Shown here: positions 8,353 to 15,922 of the stretch, one piece after another
How positions within the stretch are numbered: the first letter of the stretch is position 1
Layout: each line of letters starts with the position of its first letter
Assembly: GCA_016184455.1 (NCBI GenBank)
Contig: JACPCS010000105.1
Coordinates: 1-64,000, forward strand
DNA length: 64,000 nucleotides
Source: Acidobacteriota bacterium
GTDB lineage: Bacteria > Acidobacteriota > Vicinamibacteria > Vicinamibacterales > UBA2999
Reading direction: 5' to 3'
The notes under the pieces: model-generated
Databases searched by the model: none
What the model was told of the DNA's origin: nothing
The model's input: only the letters and a program-made list of their open reading frames with translations
Program-made: the position numbers and the translations under genes

Positions 8353-9151
8353 CACGCTCCGGATGCGGCACGACGAGCACTATGTCGAGGCGCTCGCCGC
8401 CTCGGCCGGAGCGCCCGTCGGCCGCATGCTGCCGATCGATCTCCTCGACCCGAACCCCGACCAGCCGCGCCAGGTGATGGGCGATCTCTCCGAGCTGATG
8501 GCGTCGATTGCCGAGAAAGGGGTCATCGAGCCGCTCATCGTGCGGCCGCGCGGCAGCCGGTTCCAGATCATTGCCGGGGAGCGCCGCTACCACGCCGCCG
8601 TGCAGGTCGGGCTGCGCGAGTTGCCGATCATCGAGCGCCACGCCGACGATGCCGAGGTGATGGAGCTGGCGCTCATCGAGAACCTCCAGCGGAAGGACCT
8701 GACGCCGTTCGAGGAGGCGGAGGCGCTGCTGCAGCTCGCGCAGAGGTGCCGCTACACGCACGAGGACATGGCGCGGAAGCTCGGCAAGTCGCGCACGTCG
8801 ATTACCGAGACGCTCGCGCTCAACCAGATGCCCGACGACGTCCGCAACCTGTGCCGGCTGGCCGATGTCACCTCGAAGTCGACGCTGCTGCAGATCGTGC
8901 GTCAGGCGACGCCGCAGAAGATGCTGGCGCTCGTCGAGAAGATGGTCGCGCAGGGTGCGGTGACGCGGAAGGGCGTGCGCGCGGAGACGACCAGGGGACG
9001 GCCGGCGCGTCCCAAGCCGTATGTGTTTGCCTTCCGTGCGCCGACCAGGACGTTCCGCCTGCGTCTGAGCTTCACGAAGAGCCGCGTGGAGAAGGCGGAG
9101 ATCATCGAGGCGCTCGAGAACATTCTCCGAGAGCTGCGATCGTCGAAGTGA
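8330..9151 (+). CDS. ParB/Spo0J family partition protein
   Basis: PNPDQPRQVMGDLSELMASIAEKGVIEPLIVR..FQIIAGERRYHAAVQVG and ENLQRKDLTPFEEAEAL; overlaps parA. Confidence 0.9.
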   Translation: MSKRGLPNTLRMRHDEHYVEALAASAGAPVGRMLPIDLLDPNPDQPRQVMGDLSELMASIAEKGVIEPLIVRPRGSRFQIIAGERRYHAAVQVGLRELPIIERHADDAEVMELALIENLQRKDLTPFEEAEALLQLAQRCRYTHEDMARKLGKSRTSITETLALNQMPDDVRNLCRLADVTSKSTLLQIVRQATPQKMLALVEKMVAQGAVTRKGVRAETTRGRPARPKPYVFAFRAPTRTFRLRLSFTKSRVEKAEIIEALENILRELRSSK

Positions 9152-9176
9152 GCGGCCGTGTCCTGCCGCGGTCATT

Positions 9177-9204
9177 AGTTAACATAACGCCTATTATGCG
9201 ACGT
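9177..9204. other. dif: Candidate dif site (XerCD recombination site)
   Basis: AGTTAACATAA-CGCCTA-TTATGCGACGT: two 11-bp arms around a 6-bp centre. The E. coli dif reverse complement is ATTTAACATAA-TATACA-TTATGCGCACC; arms match 10/11 and 8/11. Confidence 0.75.
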
Positions 9205-9269
9205 AAGGCGGTTGCGGCGGAAAAACGACGACCGGCTACCGCCGAACGGCGACCGGCTACCAGCCAGGT

Positions 9270-11462
9270 TCACGCCGTCCAGTTGCGCGACGGAAAGCGC
9301 GCGTCCGGCACGTCGAGCTCGATCGGCCCGTGGCGCGGATGGAGCTCCAGCTCCGCGCCCTCCCGCGTCACCGACACCAGGAACGCCACGCGACCGTGTG
9401 CGGCGGCGCCAAGGCATGCAAAGGGGATTCGCGCCTCGAGAATCCGGCCGACCGCAGCCGCCAGCCCCGCACAGCTGCGCAGGCGCCACTCCGGGCTCGC
9501 CGAGGAGCGCTCCTCCAGCCGCGCCTCGGCACCGTCGCCCGTCGGCCGCACCACCACGCGGAGCCCTGCCGGCTGGAGGAAGCGGATGCGGATGTCGATG
9601 TCGGACTGGAGCAGGTCGCGGATCGCCATCGCGCCGTCGATGCGCACGAAGAGGTGTCGCAGGTCGAAGCCGAACTCGACGAGCGTGACCATCGGCGGCC
9701 GGTCGCCCGCCTGCTGCATCGTGCCCGCCGCCCGTCCCGCGTCGACGCAGCCCGCGCCGATCCACTCGAAGTAGTTCGTCACGGCGCCGTCGATCGCCGG
9801 GTCGATGAAGCCCGTCGGCGGTTCGATCGGGAGCGGCGGCGGCTCGGTCGTGATGTTGGTGACGAAGAGCTCCTCCGGCACCGGACGCTCGAGCGCGCGG
9901 TAGACGTTCCGGAGGTGGCGTCGGAACAGATCGTCGAAGGCGAGGTCGTGCTCGGACGAATGGTCGTCGCCGTACCACCAGAACCAGTCGCTCCCCTCGG
10001 CGATCAGCATCTCCTCCCGCGCCCGCGCCAGCGCCGCGGGCGTCGCTGCCGCGGCGGCCGCCTCCAGCGCCAGGCGGGCGTCACCGAGCTGGCTCCACGC
10101 GCGATGGTCGTCGGGGTGCCCGATCCAGATGTAGAAGTCGCCGTTGATCCACGATCCGGGTGCGATCGACGCCAGCGTGTCGGTCGGTGCCGCGCACGCC
10201 TCGCTCATCGTCACCGTCCGGATCTCGGGATGCGCCGCCAGGCGGCTGTAGAGCGCCCGCAGGAACGGCCGTCCCTGGGCCTCGTAGTGCTCCCAGGCGT
10301 TCTCCCCGTCGAGGATGATGAAGACGGTTGCCTCTTCCCCGCCTGTGCGCGCGGCGTACCGGCGTCCGGCGGTCACGAGCCGGTGGATGAAATCGTCGGC
10401 GGCCCGGTCAGCGGACCACGACGCATACGTGAACCCAATCAGATCGGACAACGTGTGGTCGCGGAAGCCGCACGCGACCTGGCCGACGCCGTACGGCCGG
10501 TAGAGGCGCTCGGGCTGATCGAGATGGCCGTCACCGCTGCGCGCGAACGCGATCCCGAGCGTGCGCGCGAGGATCTCCTCGTCGGTCGCCATCCAGCGAA
10601 AGCCGGCCTGCGCGACGAGCGGCACCATCGCGTCGGAGACCGATCCCTCCGACGGCCAGAGGCCGCGCGGGCGCTCGCCGAACAGCCGCTCGTGCAGCGC
10701 GGCCGCGCGCGCCAGCTGCTCCGCGGCGTCCTCCGGATGCCGGAAGGGCTGGCGCGGCGCGCGCGCGTGCGGATGCATCCGCAGATACACGTCGGTGTCG
10801 CACAGCAGCGGCAGGATGGGGTGATAGAAGGGCGAGGTCGAGAGCTCGATCTGCCCGCGCGCGGCGGCCGCCGCGTACTCGGGAATGACCGCGCGCAGGA
10901 CCTCCAGCTCGACCGCGCGCAGCGTCGCCTTGTCGTCTTCGGTGAACGCGCGGCCTTTGCGGAGGAGCGCCTGGATGCGCGCGTCGTGGTCGTGGTACCA
11001 CATGTCGATCCAGACGAGCTTGTGCCACACCTGCAGGTCGCGCAGGTCGTCGGCCGAGAACTGCGATGTCTGGGTGCGCGCGCTCAGTTCTCCCCCGCCA
11101 CCGCGCAGCGCGAGCAGCTCGCGGTAGCGTGGGTACGGCTCGATCATCCGCGGCCGGTGTGCGTGGAAGAACTGCTCGACCGAGAACGCGCGCTCCTCCT
11201 CCGTGAGCTGGGCAGCCGGCTTGAGGCCCAGCTCGAGGTGCCGGTCGCGTGCTTCCTCGCGCGCGAACGCCTCGAGCTGCACGAGCAGCGACGGCACCAG
11301 GTTGAACGTGACCCGCACGTCGGGAAACTCGCGCAGGAGCGCGACCATGCCCCAGTAGTCCTTCAGCGCGTGCAGCCGCACCCACGGCAGGACGTGCTCC
11401 CGCGTGAGCAGGTCCTCGTAGAACGGCTGGTGCATGTGCCACAGGAGCGCGACGCGGGTCAT
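9270..11462 (-). CDS. Glycoside hydrolase family 57 protein
   Basis: VALLWHMHQPFYEDLLTREHVLPWVRLHALKDYWGM, FNLVPSLLVQLEAF, GLWPSEGSVSDAMVPLVAQAGFRWMATDEEIL, IILDGENAWEHYEAQGRPFLRALY. Confidence 0.92.
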   Translation of the reverse strand: MTRVALLWHMHQPFYEDLLTREHVLPWVRLHALKDYWGMVALLREFPDVRVTFNLVPSLLVQLEAFAREEARDRHLELGLKPAAQLTEEERAFSVEQFFHAHRPRMIEPYPRYRELLALRGGGGELSARTQTSQFSADDLRDLQVWHKLVWIDMWYHDHDARIQALLRKGRAFTEDDKATLRAVELEVLRAVIPEYAAAAARGQIELSTSPFYHPILPLLCDTDVYLRMHPHARAPRQPFRHPEDAAEQLARAAALHERLFGERPRGLWPSEGSVSDAMVPLVAQAGFRWMATDEEILARTLGIAFARSGDGHLDQPERLYRPYGVGQVACGFRDHTLSDLIGFTYASWSADRAADDFIHRLVTAGRRYAARTGGEEATVFIILDGENAWEHYEAQGRPFLRALYSRLAAHPEIRTVTMSEACAAPTDTLASIAPGSWINGDFYIWIGHPDDHRAWSQLGDARLALEAAAAAATPAALARAREEMLIAEGSDWFWWYGDDHSSEHDLAFDDLFRRHLRNVYRALERPVPEELFVTNITTEPPPLPIEPPTGFIDPAIDGAVTNYFEWIGAGCVDAGRAAGTMQQAGDRPPMVTLVEFGFDLRHLFVRIDGAMAIRDLLQSDIDIRIRFLQPAGLRVVVRPTGDGAEARLEERSSASPEWRLRSCAGLAAAVGRILEARIPFACLGAAAHGRVAFLVSVTREGAELELHPRHGPIELDVPDARFPSRNWTA

Positions 11463-11470
11463 AATGAAAA

Positions 11471-11505
11471 GGCCTCAGGCCTCAGGCCCCAGGCCCGAGG
11501 CCTCA
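11471..11505. repeat. 7-bp tandem repeat (ggcctca)x5, imperfect
   Basis: ggcctca ggcctca ggcccca ggcccga ggcctca fills most of the divergent GH57/lptFG intergenic region. Confidence 0.85.
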
Positions 11506-11507
11506 GA

Positions 11508-13766
11508 ATGCGCATCATCGACCGCTACGTGATCCGTGAAGTGCTGTGGCCCTTGGTCATCGGGCTGCTCGTCTTCACGTTCATGTTAATCATCCCGTAT
11601 CTCATCGAGTACGCCGAGAGCTTCATCTCGAAGGGCGTGCCCGTGCCGGTCGTGCTGCGCGTGATGGCCACGCTCCTCCCGATGGCGCTGGCGCTCACCA
11701 TCCCGATGTCGCTGCTGCTGGGCTTGCTGGTCGCCTTCGGCCGGCTCTCCGCGGATCGTGAGTTCGTCGCGCTCCAGGCGTGCGGGGTCAGCCTGTTCCG
11801 CCTGATGCGGCCCGTCGGCGTCCTGTCGGTGTGTGCCTGGATCGTCACCTCGTACGTCCTGCTCGTCGCGGTCCCCGATGCGAACCAGCGCTTCCGCGAA
11901 ATCACCTTCGGGATCGTCGCGGAGCGTGCGGAAGGCGAAGTGCGCCCGCGCGTCTTCTTCGAGGATTTCCCCGACGTCGTGCTGTACGTGCGCGAGCTGG
12001 CGCCGGGCGGCGCCGGCTGGACCGACGTCTTCATGGCCGACAACCGCACGGGTCAGACGCCGGCGGTCTATCTCGCCCGCGGCGGCCGCGTGGTGATCGA
12101 TCGCGAGCAGCGGACGGTCGAGATGGTGCTGCAGGACGCGGTCCGCCACACGGCCGACGAGGAGGGCAAGTACGAGGTGGTCCACTTCGACCGCCTGCTC
12201 CTCAGTCTCAACCCGGACACGGTGTTCCCGCGGCAGGGGCCGCCGCTCGGCGCGCACGAGATGTCGATTCCGCAGCTCCGCGCCCGTGCCGCCGAGCTCG
12301 AAGCGGAGGGGATCTATCCGCACAGCGAGCTGTTCGAGATCCAGAAGAAGTTCTCGATTCCGTTTGCCTGCCTCATCTTCGGGCTGATCGGCCTGGCGCT
12401 CGGCGTCACCAATCGGCGCGACGGCAAGCTCGCGAGCTTCGTCATCGGTCTCGGCGTCATCTTCATCTATTACGTCGTCCTGTGGCTCGGGCAGTCGCTC
12501 GTGCGCGGCCACATCGTGCCGCCGTGGCTGGCGGCCTGGGGCCCGAACATCGTGCTGGGCGTCCTCGGCCTGCTGCTCTTCCACTGGCGCGACCGGGGGT
12601 TCGATCGGCCGCTGCGGCTGCCGACGCTCCGTGCCAGCGCCATTCCACCGCTTCGACTCCCGATGCTCGGCATCCTCGACCGCTACGTCGCCACGACGTA
12701 CGCGCGCATCGCGCTGCTGTCGGCGCTGGCGATGGCAGGCATCTTCTACATCTCCGGCTTCCTCGACCTGTCGGACAAGGTGTTCCGCGGTCAGGCGACC
12801 TGGGCGATGCTCGGCGCGTACTTCTGGTACGCGACGCCGCAGTACGTGTATTACATCCTGCCGCTTGCGGTGCTCCTCGGCGCGCTCGTCACCGTCGGCC
12901 TGCTCACGAAGAACAGTGAGCTCGTGGTGATGAAGGCGTGCGGTATCAGCCTCTACCGGGTCGCGGTGCCGATGCTCGCCGGCGCGCTCGTCGCCGGCGG
13001 CGTCCTGTTCCTGCTCGAGGAGACCGTGCTCGGGCCGTCGAACCGCCGCGCCGAGGCGCTCCGCCATGTAATCCGCGGCGGATCCCCGCAGACCTTCGAC
13101 GTGCTGCACCGGCAGTGGGTCGCCGGCAGCGACGGCGAGATCTACCATTTCGACTACTACGACCCGCGCGCGCGGCAGCTCATGGGCCTGTCCGTCTACG
13201 AGTTCGGCGAGCGGATGCAGATCCTCGCCCGCCGGCTCTATGCCGAGCGGGCCGTCTACGCGGGAGCGGCGCCGGATGACGAGCGGGATCGCTGGAAGGC
13301 CGAACAGGGATGGACGCGCGAGCTCGATCCGAACGGCGAGACGCGGACGTTCACGCCGTTTGCCGCGTCGGAGATCGAGCTCGAGCCCGCCTCGTACTTC
13401 GGTACGGAGCCGCCCGACGAGCGGTTCATGAGCTACTCGCAGCTGCGCGACTACACGTCCCGGCTGCGAGCGACCGGCTTCGACGTCAGCGCACAGCTCG
13501 TCGCGCTCGAGCGCAAGGTCTCCTTTCCGTTCGTCACGATCGTGATGACGCTGCTGGCCGTTCCCTTCGCGGTGACGACCGGGCGGCGCGGGGCGATGTA
13601 CGGGATCGGAGTCGGGATCGTGCTCGCCATCGCCTACTGGGTGGCGATCAGCGTCTTCGCCGCGCTCGGCACCGGCGGCCTCGTCACGCCGGCGCTTGCC
13701 GCCTGGGCGCCGAATCTCCTCTTTGGCGCCGGCGCCGGGTACCTCCTCCTGACCGTCCGGACGTAG
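11508..13766 (+). CDS. LptF-LptG fused LPS export permease (two YjgP/YjgQ domains in one ORF)
   Basis: First domain MRIIDRYVIREVLWPLVIGLLVFTFMLIIPYLIEY; second begins MLGILDRYVATTYARIALLSALAMAGIFYISGF; no stop between them. Confidence 0.9.
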   Translation: MRIIDRYVIREVLWPLVIGLLVFTFMLIIPYLIEYAESFISKGVPVPVVLRVMATLLPMALALTIPMSLLLGLLVAFGRLSADREFVALQACGVSLFRLMRPVGVLSVCAWIVTSYVLLVAVPDANQRFREITFGIVAERAEGEVRPRVFFEDFPDVVLYVRELAPGGAGWTDVFMADNRTGQTPAVYLARGGRVVIDREQRTVEMVLQDAVRHTADEEGKYEVVHFDRLLLSLNPDTVFPRQGPPLGAHEMSIPQLRARAAELEAEGIYPHSELFEIQKKFSIPFACLIFGLIGLALGVTNRRDGKLASFVIGLGVIFIYYVVLWLGQSLVRGHIVPPWLAAWGPNIVLGVLGLLLFHWRDRGFDRPLRLPTLRASAIPPLRLPMLGILDRYVATTYARIALLSALAMAGIFYISGFLDLSDKVFRGQATWAMLGAYFWYATPQYVYYILPLAVLLGALVTVGLLTKNSELVVMKACGISLYRVAVPMLAGALVAGGVLFLLEETVLGPSNRRAEALRHVIRGGSPQTFDVLHRQWVAGSDGEIYHFDYYDPRARQLMGLSVYEFGERMQILARRLYAERAVYAGAAPDDERDRWKAEQGWTRELDPNGETRTFTPFAASEIELEPASYFGTEPPDERFMSYSQLRDYTSRLRATGFDVSAQLVALERKVSFPFVTIVMTLLAVPFAVTTGRRGAMYGIGVGIVLAIAYWVAISVFAALGTGGLVTPALAAWAPNLLFGAGAGYLLLTVRT

Positions 13767-13779
13767 CGGTATACTCCAC

Positions 13780-13824
13780 GCCGGGTCTGCGGCGCGCGGA
13801 ACCTATCGCGCCGCCAGACCCGGC
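13780..13824. repeat. Inverted repeat (17/18-nt arms, one bulge)
   Basis: gccgggtctgcggcgcg ... cgcgccgccagacccggc, 10-nt loop, 13 nt after lptFG. Confidence 0.8.
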
Positions 13825-13866
13825 TACGTACCGTCCCGGGTACGTAGGCGGTACGTCGGTACGTAG

Positions 13867-13911
13867 GGCGGGGCTCGCCGAGCGGACGACCGCAGGCGAG
13901 GCAGCCCCGCC
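13867..13911. repeat. Inverted repeat ggcggggctcgcc ... ggcgaggcagccccgcc
   Basis: Complementary arms with a 3-4 nt interruption, immediately upstream of a serine hydrolase gene. Confidence 0.7.
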
Positions 13912-13922
13912 GGGAGGATCTG

Positions 13923-15116
13923 ATGCGCCGTGTCGTTATCGCCGCGCTTGCCGCGCTCGTCGTCGCGCCGTTTCTCGCCCAGCCCGCGGCACAAACGCGC
14001 CAGACGGCGCCCTACTTCCCTCCCCCGCATCAGTGGGAGCGCCGCGCGCCCGCGGAGGTCGGGCTCGACCCGGCGCTGCTCGACGCCGCGGTCGCGTTCG
14101 CGACAGCGAACGAGACGCCGCGCTTCAAGGATCTGCTGCTCGATCAGGCGACGACGTTCGGGGCGCGCGAGCCGTTCGATACGCCGATCGGACCGATGAA
14201 GGAGCGCGGGCCGGTGAGCGGCCTGATCATCCGCAACGGCTATCTCGTGGCACAGTGGGGCGACCCCGACCGCGTCGACATGACGCACAGCGTGACCAAG
14301 ACGTTCCTGTCGACCGTCGCGAGCCTCGCGTTCGAGCGGGGTCTGATCAAGGACGTCAACGATCGCGCGCGCGGCTACATGCCGCCCGGCGTGGATCTCT
14401 TCGACGCGCCGCACAATCAGCCGATCACCTGGGATCACCTGCTGCGGCAGACGAGCGACTGGCAAGGCACGATGTGGGGCAAACCCGACTGGGCCGACCG
14501 TCCCGAGGGTGAGCCGTCGCAGTGGCCGAACCGCAAGCTGTACGAGCCGGGCGTCCGCTACAAGTACAACGACGCACGCGTCAACGCCTTCGCCCTGGCG
14601 CTGCTCCACGTCTTCCGCCGTCCGCTGCCCGACGTACTCCGCGAGGCGATCATGGAGCCGATTGGCGCCTCGTCCACGTGGCAGTGGCACGGATACGAGA
14701 ATTCGTGGGTGAACATCAACGGCCAGCGCGTGCAGTCGGTCTCGGGCGGTGGCCACTGGGGCGGCGGCATGTTCATCAACGCCTGGGACATGGCGCGCTT
14801 CGGATACCTCTTCCTCCGCAACGGCCGCTGGAAGGACCGGCAGCTCGTCTCCGAGCACTGGATCAGGCAGGCGCGCACGCCGACCAAGCCCAACGACCAG
14901 TACGGCTACATGAATTGGTATCTGAACACCGGCCGCAAGTCGATGCCGGCGACGCCCGAATCGAGCGTGCGCTTCGTCGGCAACGGGCCGAACAACGTCT
15001 ACATCGACTGGGAGAACGACCTGGTCGTGGTCATCCGCTGGATCCGCGACGATCAGCTCAACGAGTTCTACGGGAAGGTGCTGGCGGCGCTGCGGCAGGC
15101 GCGGCCCACGGCGTAG
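13923..15116 (+). CDS. Secreted serine hydrolase, beta-lactamase/class C family
   Basis: Signal peptide; SVTK (SxxK) motif in MTHSVTKTFLSTVASLAFERGLI; YKYND in place of the YxN motif. Confidence 0.85.
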   Translation: MRRVVIAALAALVVAPFLAQPAAQTRQTAPYFPPPHQWERRAPAEVGLDPALLDAAVAFATANETPRFKDLLLDQATTFGAREPFDTPIGPMKERGPVSGLIIRNGYLVAQWGDPDRVDMTHSVTKTFLSTVASLAFERGLIKDVNDRARGYMPPGVDLFDAPHNQPITWDHLLRQTSDWQGTMWGKPDWADRPEGEPSQWPNRKLYEPGVRYKYNDARVNAFALALLHVFRRPLPDVLREAIMEPIGASSTWQWHGYENSWVNINGQRVQSVSGGGHWGGGMFINAWDMARFGYLFLRNGRWKDRQLVSEHWIRQARTPTKPNDQYGYMNWYLNTGRKSMPATPESSVRFVGNGPNNVYIDWENDLVVVIRWIRDDQLNEFYGKVLAALRQARPTA

Positions 15117-15218
15117 TCGTTCCGAGCCGTGTGTCCTCGGCCCGATCGACCACGCCCATCCCGCCGCCGCCGACCTGCTCCAGGATGCGATAGTGGGAAA
15201 CGGTCTCGCCCGCCTGCA
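15117..15218 (-). pseudogene. Serine/threonine protein kinase N-terminal relic
   Basis: Reverse strand from 15218 reads MQAGETVSHYRILEQVGGGGMGVVDRAEDTRLGT, the glycine-rich loop of bacterial STPKs, then runs into the hydrolase 3' end with no kinase continuation. Confidence 0.8.
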
Positions 15219-15313
15219 TCGATGCGATGCCTCCTCGGGGCTGGCGCAGATTGTTCCGGAATCCGCGAGGAGGATATCCCGTCTTTGAAGCGAATGTAAA
15301 GGGATCGCGCCGG

Positions 15314-15589
15314 TTACGACCGCGTTGCGGCCGGTGTACGCGGAGCTGGCGTGCCCCGCAGCAGGCCCTCCGTGCTCAGGTCTTCGTCGATATCGGGCCA
15401 GTGGATACCGAAGCCTGCGCCTGCAATCTTCCAGTTGGCGCGCTGTTCGGGCGTGGCGTGCAGCAGCCGGGGATACCACGCCAGGGGGACCGTAATCGTC
15501 CGTCCATCCATCAGATCGACGCTGAGCGCGTCGTTGCTACAGCGAACATCCTTCACGCGTTCGCCTGGCTTAGGTTGAATGGCGGACAT
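15314..15589 (-). CDS. DUF2442 domain-containing protein
   Basis: VKDVRCSNDALSVDLMDGRTITVPLAWYPRLLHATPEQRANWKIAGAGFGIHWPDIDEDLSTEGLLRG. Confidence 0.88.
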   Translation of the reverse strand: MSAIQPKPGERVKDVRCSNDALSVDLMDGRTITVPLAWYPRLLHATPEQRANWKIAGAGFGIHWPDIDEDLSTEGLLRGTPAPRTPAATRS

Positions 15590-15808
15590 GCCATGCCTCC
15601 AATAGCTCTGCGCGATGCTCCACTATGAGCTTCTCGATTCGATTCAGCTCGTGGGGCGCAAATCCGAAGTTCCATACGAGCGCGACCGGGTCGAGCCAGA
15701 ACTTCGCGGACTCGTCGTCTCGGTCGACGGGTGGATGTGGGGCGGCTCGTTCGGCTCATGACTGTGGAAATACAGGCGATACGGGCCACTGCGAAGTATC
15801 GTCGGCAC
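15570..15808 (-). pseudogene. DUF4160 domain-containing protein, apparent frameshift
   Basis: GTG start gives MPTILRSGPYRLYFHSHEPNEPPHIH; the next frame continues VDRDDESAKFWLDPVALVWNFGFAPHELNRIEKLIVEHRAELLEAWH. Frame change near 15729. Confidence 0.75.
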
Positions 15809-15855
15809 GATGTCAGGGAGCCGCGGCGCATCCCGATCTTCAGTATACCGTCCTC

Positions 15856-15920
15856 GCGATCCGCACGATTCCGCACGGTCCGCGCCGAACGGTGCGAACG
15901 CCCCGAACGATCCGAACGAG
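15856..15920. repeat. 9-bp periodic CCGAACGAT-type repeat
   Basis: ...cgaacggtg cgaacgccc cgaacgatc cgaacgag; same unit as 53357-53401. Confidence 0.75.
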
Positions 15921-15922
15921 AG

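Noticed and set aside
9330-11507. Long plus-strand extension upstream of LptFG in the 1478-aa ORF
   Set aside because: Antisense to the GH57 gene; LptF homology starts at MRIIDRYV (11508). Treated as spurious read-through.
13824-15479. 551-aa minus-strand ORF opposite the serine hydrolase
   Set aside because: Antisense frame; the only protein-like signal on that strand is the short kinase relic in another frame.
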